DNA of 64,000 nucleotides from the NCBI GenBank assembly GCA_965153455.1, contig OZ234501.1:5766001-5830000 (forward strand). Direction: 5' to 3'. Source of the stretch: Sphagnum compactum. Taxonomy: Eukaryota > Bryophyta > Sphagnopsida > Sphagnales. Position numbers and translations under genes: made by a program. Positions within the stretch are counted from its first letter, which is position 1. Each line of letters begins with the position of its first letter. Under the pieces are notes generated by a model. It was not told the DNA's origin. It worked only from the letters and a program-made list of their open reading frames with translations, and did no database searches. Shown here in pieces: positions 37,641 through 48,150 of the stretch.

Positions 37641-38030
37641 TCATTCCTTCAGTCCTTCAAACATCTCTCATGCCCAACATCATGACATTCCAAACAATCA
37701 GATCATGTTTGGTCATCCTGTTGAACAAACTCTGTTCATCAGCTATGCACACCTTTGGCATACATCTCTGCGAAGCTACTACCCACATAAATGTCTGACT
37801 AACAGCCTCTTCAAGAGCTTATACACCAGTGCATACATTTGAGAACTTGTATGAAAGTAAACATATCACGCACCATGCTTTGTTGTTGCATTGGCTGAAA
37901 AAGCCCCAGTCTCTTCTCATGTTGCCCAGCCTTAACATATCTTGCAAGCCTTGTATTCCAAGAAAAGTTGATAACTTTTACAGTTCCTGGTGACATTACA
38001 TCCAGCCTTGCATCCACTTATGGAGGTTTC
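37640..38030 (-). pseudogene. N-terminal PPR gene fragment
   Basis: The minus frame 38017-37811 begins MDARLDVMSPGTVKV and continues FSWNTRLARYVKAGQHEKR, then QPMQQQSMVRDMFTFIQVLK. This is the same N-terminal block as at 39.14 kb (plus) and 36.4 kb (minus). Downstream phrases equivalent to ACASLGALEEG and VGSSFAEMYAKG persist to about 37640 in broken frames. Nothing further of the gene remains, so this is a truncated extra copy. Confidence 0.8.
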
Positions 38031-39118
38031 AAACTTTTATTCAAACAGAGTGCTTCCTGTAATGTCTTATGCTTGAAATCAGGATACTAGCTAGGACAAC
38101 AACCCAAGTCCAGCTGGTCAGCTTGCAATCCTCTATGCTTTGAGCAGAATATGCAATCATATTTCAGAACAAAGAAAAATGTGCAAAATTTATGCACCAA
38201 TGATTGTGCTTGTAAGTTTCTCTCTCTCAGGGATGCCTTCATCATCAGTGCAGCAAGTGGAATTGCTGTGTGCAGGATGCAACTCTTTTCTGGACCACAA
38301 AAGCAGCAGCAGCAGCTTCATCACCATATTGAAGAAGTAGGAGGTCAGCAAGGAGCTTGCTGCTATCTATGTGTCTGGGTGCACCTGAAATTGCAGTCCC
38401 ATCAACAACTTTTGCAGTATGCTGCACTTCTTCCAAGAGCTACTGGATAGAAACACCAATGGCACTCAGAAATTAAGGCAGTTGTAAGCTCTGTCTCTGT
38501 GTCTACTTCCCAGTATTTCTATTCGGTTTGCCAAAGAATCTTGACCAGAACTGAGTGATATCTTCTGAAGCAATTGAAAGATTGGACAGAATCCATGCAG
38601 GATGCATTACTTCGTTGTGGCTTCTGTGGCTTCTACATGATTTGAAAGGAATTTTCTCTGCAGTTCCTTGAGGTTAGTGAGAGAAACTATGGCAAGAATT
38701 CTTTCTGGATCCTTCACAATGGTGGGGATCACAGATCAGAGAAGGTAACATCAATCCTGCCACACTTCACATGTCAATGGAGCTGCCATAGTGCTGGTTG
38801 GTGTCAATCTTGTTGCTCTCTCTTGGAGGCTATCCTGCCATGGTCTAAACTTTTGCAGAAATTCTTTTAAGATCTTTTGCACTGGTGGGATAGTAGTAGT
38901 AGGCTGGAGAAGGCAAGTAAATGCAATATGCTGTGACAAAATTCTCTCACTGATGGAGAAGGTCAGTACAGCCAGTCGGGTTCTTATGATCACATTTATG
39001 CCTGGGAATGTGGAGATTACATGGCTGATCAGTTTGATCTGGATCTCCAGTTGTAGCCAAACAAAAGGCACCCATATTTCCAACATAAGAAGACACAGGA
39101 AGGACTAACAAGAATCAC
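38031..39118. other. Region between divergent PPR fragments, no gene recognised
   Basis: Somewhat higher GC than the AT-rich spacers, but the open frames (up to 111 codons) have no family resemblance. It may hold the former 5' leaders of the two divergently oriented PPR copies. Confidence 0.45.
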
Positions 39119-39123
39119 CATGG

Positions 39124-40092
39124 GTGGCAGCAGCAGTGACTGCAATGGCACCACACACAGTGCAAGTGAACGGTTTTGCATGGAATAAGAAGCTTTCGAA
39201 ATATGTGAAGCATGGGCAACCTGAGAAGGTGATGCTGCTTTTCCAACAAATGCAACAACAAGGAATGACTCCTGACAAATTCACTTTTGTTCGGGTGATT
39301 AGCCAGTGTGCTGGTCTAGGAGCACTTGAAGATGGTAGACAACTTAATGAACAGATCATTCAAAGTGGTTGTGAGTCTGATGTCTTTGTGGGGAATAGCT
39401 TGGTTGAGATGTATGCAAAATGTGGGATCATTGAGGATGCTTGAAGAGTATTTAACAAGATGCAATCTCAAAAATGTGGTCAGTTGCACTGCCATGATAT
39501 TGGGACTTGTGAATTGTGGGCAAGGGCAGAAGGCACTGTAAGTATTTCAAAAAATGCAACAGGAAGGTGTGCAACCAAACTCTGTTACCTTTGTGGGGGT
39601 GCTAAATGCATATGCCAGTGTAGTTGCACTTGAAGAGGGCAGGTGTGTTCAGGAGCAGATCATTAGAAGTGGATGGCTTGAGATGTCTTTGCACGGGGAA
39701 TAGCTTGGTCCACATGTATGCAAAATGTGGAAGCCTGGAGGATGTTTGGAGAGTGTTCAACAAGATGCCATCATGTGATGTGGTCTCTTGGAATGCCATA
39801 CTTGGAGGATGCGCCATGCATGGGCATGCTAAGGAAGCTCTTCACTTCTTGAATGGATATGTGAAGAAGGTGTACAGCCAAATGATATCACCTTGTTTGT
39901 GTTCTGTCAGCTTGTAGCCATGCAGGTTTGGTGGATGAAGGCATGCATTGTTATGTTTTCATGCTCATAGTTTACATGATTCCTGCAACATCGGAACATT
40001 ACACCTGCAGACCTTCTTGATCGTGCTGGCCATCTACAGGAGGCAGACAATACGATCAAGGAGATGTTCGGTAAACCAAATGTCGCTGCATG
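39124..40092 (+). pseudogene. PPR gene fragment, truncated at a duplicated segment
   Basis: The open part starts at an ATG at 39145 (MAPHTVQVNGFAWNKK); the frame is open slightly upstream. It continues through KYVKHGQPEK, LLFQQMQQQGMTPDKFTF, GALEDGRQ, QIIQSGCESDVFVGNSL and EMYAKCGIIEDA to a TGA at about 39444. Beyond the stop the repeats carry on in shifting frames (TAMILGLVNCGQGQKAL, VFQKMQQEGVQPNSVTF, NSLVHMYAKCGSLEDVWRVF). They reach the E-motif region (LDRAGHLQEADNTIKEM, KPNVAA) at about 40085, where homology stops and a copy of the 19.28-kb region begins. No DYW domain follows. Confidence 0.9.
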
Positions 40093-40860
40093 TAGCCCAA
40101 AATGTGCCCTACTGATATGTTGGACCAGCTTGGTGCTCTCTTGGTAACAGAAGTAAAGTTTCTCCTGTAACAAAACATCTAAGTACTTGTCAGACCACGA
40201 AAGCCAAACCCTGTAAGAGGGCTTCATAAAATTTGCTGAAGACTCTCTGCATTGTCTGTCATCAGGTACTACCATACTGAAGCTGAACTATGCTGAGAAT
40301 TGTGTAAAACCAGCGCAGATGTCAACGAAGCTACAGTCGCCTTCTGTCAATTAAGATCTAGATGCACAGCAGCGTTGTAATTTGACTGCATAGACGCACC
40401 CTGAAGAACTCTAGGTGTAGCAGTTAATTTTGACATGCAGATACTCATGGCCGGATAATCAAAACACACCAGTTCCTAAGGCAGCATGTGCTCTGCGCAA
40501 TGCACATCCCAAACACTAGGTTACATCCAAGATTCTCCAATTGCAGGAACAAGGGGCTCGCTGCATAATGGCTCTGCGATTTAAATGATGTTCATAAGGA
40601 TGATAAGTATTCAACATCTAAGAAATGGGAAACATATGGTGGTTTAGCATTGTGAAGCCCAACTGGGTCCTTCGGTTATGGTGAAAATGTTTCTACAGTG
40701 GACTTCACCTGACCTTAGAATGTAGGTATACCAAACTTTGGGCCCCGTTTCTGGGTGCATCACGATGTCTCTACCCTGAAGGGCACAGCCAATAAGCCAG
40801 TTCCACTGAAGCCCAGTAACACTCTTCCCAGGAACAGAATTAGGGTTCTACTCCAACCCG
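40093..40860. repeat. Duplicate of intron 1/exon 2 of the 18.6-20.8 kb gene
   Basis: 40093-40565 aligns with 19280-19785, and 40795-40860 with about 20345-20422, in the same orientation, with about 230 unmatched bases between. Shared landmarks include CTGATATGTTGGACC, CAGCTTGGTGCTCTC, AGTAAAGTTTCTCCTGT, TGTCAATTAAGATCTAGAT and CCACTGAAGCCCAGTAAC. On the minus strand the exon-2 copy reads EKLYF, then shifts frame through a one-base loss (TTCTGG to TTCTG). It also ends before the exon's GT donor, so it cannot act as an exon. It abuts the PPR pseudogene directly. Confidence 0.9.
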
Positions 40861-40991
40861 CGTTATGGTCGAGAGTGGAGAAAGGAATGAGGAGCAGATG
40901 AGTCCAGAATGGGAGGTTGTAAGTTGCAACTGACCATTGATTGATTGATTGGTTTTGGAGTGTGTAGCTATGGTGGTGCTAGCAATGGTAT

Positions 40992-42054
40992 ATGCACCCA
41001 AGGTTCTTCCCATTTTTGTCACGTGAGCATTTGTCGGCAATTCAGTGTCACTTTGCAGGCACGGCACGGAAGCTTAACAAGCCCTCTCTGGTTTTGTTGC
41101 AATGGGCGAGGAGGGAGAGTACAAGGCTAAGCGAAGTCCATCGTCAGCCCTCGCCAGTTTTGTTCGAATGGGCAAGGAAGTGGAGGACACGTCTAGGAGC
41201 CATTGAAGATGACGAGGGGACTGTGAACAGTAATGACAGCAATGACACCCCAGAAGCATCCAGTAGCTCTGCAACAAGGCCCACTGTCAGCGAAAAAAGG
41301 GCTCGAGGTAAAAAGTTCCCACTCTCAAATCTGCATTGAAGAGTCAGGGCCATGGCCAAGTACATAGTGTTCATGGCCGCTTTGCAACTGCTTGGGTTTG
41401 CAAATCCCTCTATTGCATGCTCTTTGCCACTGGTTAGAAGCAGAGTTGTTGGCTTCAGTAGGTCATTTGAATTACAAGAACCTGAGGGCTTCCGATTCTT
41501 CAGGGGAAAATTCATGTGACCACCATGTTGAACTCATTACAGAGGTCAAGAAAGTGTACAGCTCTGAAAAACAGGCACAGTCCCTAAAAGATACTCAAAG
41601 AGTAGAATCCTGTCTATCCTTCATTGTGGATCTTCTCTGACTGCTCCTGTTGAACTGAAATAAGATATCTAAAGGAGAATGTGAATTTTTTGTTGAGAAT
41701 ATTATCCCCACATGCAGAACACAATGTGTCTTTTTCCATGACAGAATTGTGTTTCCCCCACATAATTGAGAGAGGGAATGTGGAAGAGTTCTTAAGGAAA
41801 TTCTGTTGGAAGTGTGAATATGACATTTCTTGACATGTCCTTTGATAAATCTATCATGCTCTCATTCTTGTTGAAAATGGTGGTTTGATTTGTGCTGTGC
41901 AGCCAAGGCAGCACAAGAGAGAGGTCAGGCAACAGCTGTAGTAACAGGGGCAGTAGCCATGTTGCTGGGAGTTGCTTATCTTGTACTTGTGAGATTACTT
42001 GACACACGAGGTGTCACTCTCATACCCCCTGCACCAGAGGCATTTGACCCATAA
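40992..42054 (+). CDS. Probable two-exon single-membrane-span protein, family not recognised
   Basis: Exon 1 is 40992-41307 and exon 2 is 41903-42054, joined GCTCGAG/GTAAAA to GTGCTGTGCAG, phase 1 on both sides, giving 155 residues. The first 70 residues are rich in Arg, Ser, Leu and Trp with few acids, which could be a plastid or mitochondrial targeting peptide; next comes an acidic/Ser-Asn linker (residues about 72-95). Residues 98-114 are charged (SEKRARAKAAQERGQA), then one hydrophobic span at about 115-138 (TAVVTGAVAMLLGVAYLVL), then RLLDTRGVTLIPPAPEAFDP and TAA. The tail has the look of conserved plastid membrane proteins, but I cannot name the family. The splice model rests on phase and composition only. 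The start codon is uncertain because upstream exons are possible. It begins 130 bases after the duplicated segment. Confidence 0.5.
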
Positions 42055-43378
42055 GGAGAGACGGTTTGTGCATCCAAGCTAAAATTAGGTCATACAATTT
42101 TTCAATCCATGATCAATGTTGATGTGTTTGAGACCATGAAGAATGAATAATCCAGTGGTACTCACACATGCAACCACCCTTGAGTTCATTAAACACTACT
42201 CATCTGCATCTGCATGGGTTTCTCCTCAACAAAAGGGTGTTAATCAATTTCCTTGGAGAGTTGGTATGTGATGCAGGGATGTCTAATTTGTACCATCAAG
42301 ACTAGTTACTTTCTCTTTATTTGTCTTGGAGATAGATTATGATGGGAGAGACAGCTTTTGCTTGTAATCTTGACAGCAGCAATGACCCTCAGTTTTGGGC
42401 TCTTGCCCTTTATGCCTCTCATTCACTCTCTATTTGGATTCTCTCTTTTGTGTAGGGTCAGGATTTTAAAAAACTTGTCACATATCTTATTACTAGCAAA
42501 AGTTCCATGGATTGCAAGAAAGTGGAAATGAGCCATGGAGACATTCTTGTAGCTTGCACCATACATAAGTTTCTACCCTACAATGACTGACATCTTATAC
42601 CACAGACCTCCAGCAGGCAACTGGGGAGGATGCCAAATCTGGGATTTTACTCGTGGAGAAAAAAGATTTATTGGCTCTTCCTGGAAGGGGGAAATTATGG
42701 AACAATGTAGTTTTCATTTGATCCCACATTTTGAGGAATGTTTGCGCAGTATTACTGTGAGCCATGAGTTCATTTTTGGGAACTTCATGGAAATGGTTAC
42801 TAGTTTGAACTTGCCCACAAGAGGCAGAGCTATTGAATTATGCTGCAGCAATATGGACTAGGTGACCAGTGAGAGCAAACAGGTTACCACAAATAGTCAA
42901 GGCAGGAGGGTGCCAAGACTATTCATGGGAGATCTGCATGCTCTCACCAGTTACTGGAGATAACTATCTCTTATGAGAATTGAGATGCCCTCTTTTCATC
43001 CATACCCGGCGCCAAGACTATTCATGACAAACCTGCATGCTCTCACCAGTTACTGGACATAACCATCCCTTGTGAGAATTGAGATACCCTCTTTCCATCC
43101 AAGCAGTGAATGGTTGTGGAGTCGTGGGCCAATGATAGCTCAGGGTGGTATCTTGTGCTAACTAGTAGGTCGCTATCAAAATGGATAGGCAGCTGTGACA
43201 CAGGGTAGCAGGGTTTTTTTTTGCCAATTTTGTGATGTTGCCACATTGGCGATCATCGACAAGGAGATTTAGGCACCTACCGCATGTGTCTGGTTCGGAT
43301 GTGGTTCCCAGTAGGTTTCTTTTAAGGTTTTATAGTGTGTCCATCGTGCGCTTTCGATTGGTTTGTCTGTAATATAAA
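42055..43378. other. 3' flank and spacer with a local duplication
   Basis: A roughly 120-bp phrase occurs twice: GTGCCAAGACTATTCATG, CTGCATGCTCTCACCAGTTACTGG and GAATTGAGAT-CCCTCTTT at about 42908-43000 and again at 43011-43100. The 92-codon plus-strand frame at 42583-42861 looks fairly protein-like but is unrecognised and lacks splice support. Confidence 0.45.
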
Positions 43379-43890
43379 AACACTACGACATATTCACAAA
43401 ATAAAATACCTCTTGCTTAATTTTTAACCTACTACCTATTAGTGCCTATCCTACTTATTACTTAGGTTACATACCTATTATCTACTACTTAACCTACCTT
43501 ATAAATTAGTTATTTAGCCTACATTTAATAAATAAATTATTTAACATAACTTATTAATTGATCAATTAATACAAAAACATTATGACATATCTACAAAATA
43601 AAATACCTCTTGTTAAATTTGTAACCTACCTAACCTACCTAATAAATTAATCACCTAATTTTAATTATAATGTATTTGTATTAATTGATTAATTAATTAA
43701 TTATGTTAAACAATTAATTTATTAAATGTAAGCTACGTAATTAATTTATTAGGTAGGTTACGTATGTAGTAGATAGTAAGTATGTAACCTAAGTAATATG
43801 TAATAAATAGGATAGGCACTAATAGGTAGTAGGTAGGTAGGTTATACATTAAATAAGAGGTATTAATAATATCATAGTCGCAAATGTAGT
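43379..43890. repeat. Foldback element, about 510 bp, CCTACCTA-rich
   Basis: The left arm (about 43395-43585) and right arm (about 43675-43870) are inverted copies sharing ATACCTCTT, CTACTACCTATTAGTGCCTATCC, TTACTTAGGTTACATAC, CTACATTTAATAAAT and AATTGATCAATTAATACAAA-like blocks. The loop (about 43580-43675) carries a direct copy of the left end (GACATATCTACAAAATAAAATACCTCTTG). It is non-coding. It is likely a foldback transposon or long-TIR MITE; the long hairpin could also produce small RNAs. Confidence 0.85.
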
Positions 43891-44179
43891 AGGTTTGGAT
43901 AACAGTCGCATTGTAATTGCAAAATGATGATCGAAATGAACAAGATTTCTTCTAATGTTTGTTCGTATTGTTTAAACATGGATGTTGTATATCTATTCAT
44001 GTTGTTTACACACAAAAGTCGTGCACACAACTTCCTTGTTTAAATAATGCATAACATTCATGTTTAAACAATATGAACCTATGAAATAACAAATTTCACA
44101 TGGATTTGGTATGAACCCATGAAGCCCATAAATTTGTGATGAATATGTTTTTTTATCCAACTTCAGAAATGTGTAACAT
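43891..44179. repeat. Diverged hairpin-MITE-like fragment
   Basis: Contains TTTGTTCGTATTGTTTAAACATG, its partial inverse CATGTTTAAACAATATGAACC, and ends AAATTTGTGATGAA, like the terminal repeat of the neighbouring MITE. It is probably a damaged copy of that family. Confidence 0.5.
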
Positions 44180-44485
44180 CATCACAAATTTAACATGTGA
44201 CAAATTATTAATGAAATTTGTGTGAAATTCGTTCATTCATAGGTCTGTACATTTTACGCACAAATACCATGTATTTAAAACACTTTAACACACGAACAAA
44301 TGTTTTGATGGATGAAGTACGAACCTATGAATGAACAAATGTCACATGGATTTTGCATCTTCTAATAAATTTGTGTCTCGAATGTGTTTTCAATACCCAA
44401 TATTAGTATGTGAAATGTAAGAATTGTGATTAAACAAATTTTGCGTGATTTCCATTATTAAATCATGAGTGCTAAGCTTGTGATG
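44180..44485. mobile_element. Hairpin MITE, copy 2
   Basis: Starts CATCACAAATTTAACATGTG and ends CTAAGCTTGTGATG. The interior matches copy 1 (30939-31255) in the same order: AATTCGTTCATTCATAGGT, ACCTATGAATGAACAAATG, TCACATGGATTT, GTGTTTTCAATACCCAATATTA and TGATTTCCATT. There is no matching TA flank. Confidence 0.8.
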
Positions 44486-45159
44486 AGGTCCCCTTTTAGC
44501 TTGCCACTTGACTTTAACACTTCATCTTAATTTAACACCCCATTAGAAAGAATTTGAGTCTTATGAATTCCATTGGGCATTTCATCATTCTTATCATCTT
44601 TCATCGAAGATACCTTTCTAAAGGATGTTCGGCATGTTGACCTTTTCCCTATAATGAGTGATGTTCAAATAACTTTTGAAATTCTAATTCATTGTTTCAT
44701 GCAAGAACCATTGTATTTATTATGATGCACACCTCTTTCTTTCACCTTCATAGGGACCTTTGTTTCCTTTGACTCATTTTTCCTTCAAGTGTTTAGATGC
44801 TTCTTGGGTCCAAGATCCTTTGATAACCCATAAGGACCTTTGGCCCATAAACAAACCTCTTTCCCAATAGCTTTCGATGACATCAAATTCATACCAATAG
44901 GCACCATTGCCCCAATAACCTAATTAAAGAATTAGGTTCTTATAATTTTAATCATAGTTGTTAGGTTTATGGTTGATTAGTGTCCTTTCCTTTTTGAAGT
45001 TTAAACACAAGTCGACAACAACTTCCTTTTCCAACAACACCTCAAGGTGACATCCGATCTTCTATCATCCCCAACATGCATGTGTATTCCTACTTTTGAA
45101 CAATTTATTCAACAACAAATGGTTTGACTTTGAAATTCCATCCTTGGAACATTTGCACC
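44486..45159. other. Spacer between MITE copies, no gene recognised
   Basis: AT-rich, with no frame over 60 codons of interest and no repeat recognised. Confidence 0.5.
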
Positions 45160-45592
45160 CATCACAAACTTATTAAGCTTTATAGGTTCATATAAATTTT
45201 GGGTGAAATCCGGTTTTCATAGGTTTGTACAAAAATCACACAAATTTCATGTTATAATCAATATGAATGATATTTGTGCATATTCAATATTTTAAATATT
45301 CAAATAGATGAGACATTGTTTTTGAATGATATACATGAATGTTTATGTTTAATACACATGTTTTATCCAAAATTACATCACAATAATTGCACAGATTTAG
45401 TTAAAATGTAAATCGTACATATTTCACATCAAAACATCAAAAGTAGAAAAGACATATCATTTATATAGAAGTAATATTTATATTTTTTGTGCCATTTTAC
45501 ATTTTGAAGCCCACAGATGTTGCACATACATATTGTTTTACGATGTTTCCATGGATTCTATTGAAATTTTGTGATATTGTAAGTTTGTGATG
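45160..45592. mobile_element. Hairpin MITE, copy 3 (longer subfamily)
   Basis: Begins CATCACAAACTTATTAAGC and ends TAAGTTTGTGATG, the same terminal inverted repeat as copies 1 and 2. The interior is longer and only partly similar (ATAGGTTTGTACAAAAATCACAC, CATATTTCACAT). It is probably a subfamily with a different core. Confidence 0.65.
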
Positions 45593-45779
45593 TGATCATA
45601 CCTTTCCTAGCATGTTCTTTGATAAAATATTTTAAGTCCACTCGTGCTCAAATGTTTTGGCCTTGGGGTAGGTGTTTAACTTATAGTTCAATTAGTTTTC
45701 CTAGCCTTTCGATAAATTTCCCCAAAAGTTTTCATAATGTTCTGGATGCAGTTTGGACTACCATGCCTTTGAATTACAA

Positions 45780-46515
45780 GTATCTTTTGGTGCGTGTGCA
45801 CACATCCCATCAGCCTTATGGATATTCACTTTTTATGTTACGCCCATGGCAACGAGCACATGGGAACCCATGATGCAATTCACAACACTTTTGCTACCAT
45901 TGTGTATGATGTTAGCTTTCACATAGGACGAAAACAATTACATCTCTCAACCACGTTCAACTCCTTTCGTCGACAAGTCGACATTGTGCTCACCAAAAAT
46001 GGAATTCGCATTCTAACTAACATTGTCATTGCCAACTGAGTGGATTTATTTCCCCAACTTGTGCAATTCAAAGATTTATTGCCTCTAATGCAAGTCAAGT
46101 TAAAAAAAAGGGTTACCACAATCAACACCATGTTATACATTCCTCCCTTTAGCAATTTAGATATTTGCATGTCTACACAAACAAGTTGATATGTTTTTAC
46201 ACAATTGTGCCAATGCCATTTGAATCTTGGTTACTTTACTTAGTTAAAAAAATTCAATTACATTGCAAAGGATGCAAGCATCCTCCATCTTAAGTCAACC
46301 ATTAGTGAATAGGCCTAACTACTTCCCGACTTCCACTCGTTCAAAACAAACCCCCCATCACCACGGCTGACCTATTATAAGTGGTTGGTTGTTGAGATGG
46401 AGAGATTTTGACATTAGCTTGTGCTAACTTCACATCCTTTAAATTTTCACTTTTTTTTTTTCCTTATTCCTTTGTCCATTTTCCGAATCTATTGGTGTTT
46501 ATAAATAAAGTTTTG
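45780..46515 (+). mobile_element. Decayed retroelement 3' end (possibly LINE-type)
   Basis: The plus frame 45794-46039 reads ...HGNEHMGTHDAIHNTFATI, then VSFHIGRKQLHL, RRQVDIVLTKNGIRIL and a stop. Continuing phrases (VDLFPQLVQFKDLLPLMQ, PPITTADLL) follow across stops. From memory this resembles a repeated protein tail found in large plant genomes and labelled reverse-transcriptase related, with DAIRNTFA...RRRVDIVL...GIRTLADVVIADP wording. The assignment to LINEs is tentative. The last 250 bases, ending TTTATAAATAAAGTTTTGCA, recur at 61762-62048. The element is broken. Confidence 0.5.
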
Positions 46516-47149
46516 CAAGGTTTTAGTAGGTTGAAGGCTATGGTTTGTAACTTGCAACCTAACAGCCAATCAGAGTGGCAAGATTCAATGGTTAGGAATT
46601 TGGAGCCAAACCTAATACTTTTGACCAAGCCACATTTTTGAGGTCCACAAAAGTAAAGGTCCTTGGAAATTTTGAGATCTCAGTGTATGGAATCCCCTTC
46701 GTAAGTTGTAATTTGTAGCGGTTGTGAGAGCTCACATCCGAAGTCCCCGCAGAGGATCACCCAATTGGAGTAGAGCTGAGTAAAATTGGCTACCGAATTG
46801 AGGTCCCGAACCAAAGATCAGTAGGATGCGATGCCACGGCGTTGTTTGTGCGCCGGGGGGGTGGGGTGGGTGTGTGTTGGGTCCCTCTGTTTTGCTTAGG
46901 GTTCTGGCTTCACGGCACATGCGTCTGTCCGTGATTGCCCAACGTTGCAGTTTGGAGCACTCGCTAGACACGACTGGAGGAATTAGGGCTTGACACATGA
47001 AATCGAAAGAGGTATGTTTTGTCAATCGAAGCATAAAAGAGGAAAAGATTTTCCCCTACAAGTAGATTAGGGTTTCAAGTCCGTTCGTGTACAAGCAGGC
47101 AATTAGGGGATGGGCCTAAGAGTGAGACGTACCTTCAATTTTATTTTTT
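46516..47149. other. Spacer leading to the 5' side of the 48-51 kb gene
   Basis: GC rises from about 46790. No frame is recognised; the 100-codon minus frame at 47034-46732 looks like chance. A promoter for the plus-strand gene could lie here but no element is certain. Confidence 0.4.
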
Positions 47150-47495
47150 CAGAGAAAGGAGTTTCAAGGAGGAGGAGGAGAAGAATAAGCCTTTGAACCC
47201 CAAGAGTTTGCATTTTGTGGTTGATTTTTACTTGATAATAATAATAATAATAATATTCCCTTCCCCCCCCCCCCCCCCGCCTCCAATATGCAGGGGTCGA
47301 TCATGACATTTCCCAAACGAGTGAGATTTATGCTTTATTTATTTATTTATTTTCCAGAGAGATGAGTTACAAGAAGAAGAAGAAGCCTCAGGACCCCAAG
47401 AGTTTGCATTTTGTGGTTGATTAGGTTTTTCTGTACTCCCCTTTTCCCCCCCTCCAATAGACAGGTATGGGTCATGGCATTTCCCAAATCCAGCT
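47150..47495. repeat. Tandem duplication of about 170-200 bp upstream of the 48-kb gene
   Basis: Copy 1 (about 47150-47325) and copy 2 (about 47350-47490) share AGAGA-GAGTT-CAAG(A/G)AG, then ACCCCAAGAGTTTGCATTTT, GTGGTTGATT, a C-run with CCTCCAATA, and CAGG...TCATG(A/G)CATTTCCCAAA. Copy 1 contains an (AAT)n run at 47235-47255 and a C16-type run at about 47263-47278; a TTTA run at about 47334-47352 lies between copies. It is probably in the 5' untranslated or promoter region. Confidence 0.75.
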
Positions 47496-48150
47496 GCCGT
47501 TGTAGTGCTCACATGCATCATGGTATTATGAGAGGAATTTGGGGAATTTGTGCAATGGATTTCAGAGGTGAGATAGCTGCAATGGTAGTGTGCATATATA
47601 CTTTGGGGTTTGTGGGCTGTGGATGTTGGAATACAGAAAAAGATTTCTGTTCTAATCACTGTGGATGAGGGTGAATCACTTGCTTCTGTGCTTATGTCCT
47701 ACTTCCTCTAACAATTGCATACACCAGGGTTGAAATTGCGAGTGAAAAATCTAGGGAAGAGAACTGGATCTGCAACCCATTCATTCCCTTACTTTTCAGC
47801 TGAGCGAAACCATTTGCTGGCTGTTGGGGTCAAATTTCCTTGTGTGCTTCAAGGCTGAAACATGTAGGTACACACATTCTTTGGAGCAATTTTGTGAAAA
47901 TAAACTTTTCATGCTTAGATCATATTTGCCTATGTTGGTTGGGGAGTGCATTTCAAAATTTTGAAATCTGCTGAGGCTATTATGTTTTTGTCCATTTGAG
48001 GGCAAGTCTTTGAAGCTTTGAGTCTTAGACCAAGCTGTTCAAACATAGTATAATTAGATGAAGGGAAACTCTTATGCCTGCCAAGTTGGAGCAGGTCTCT
48101 CCTGGGCTGCACTGGGAGCAGTCCTAACATTCTTCTGGGGCAACCAGGTG

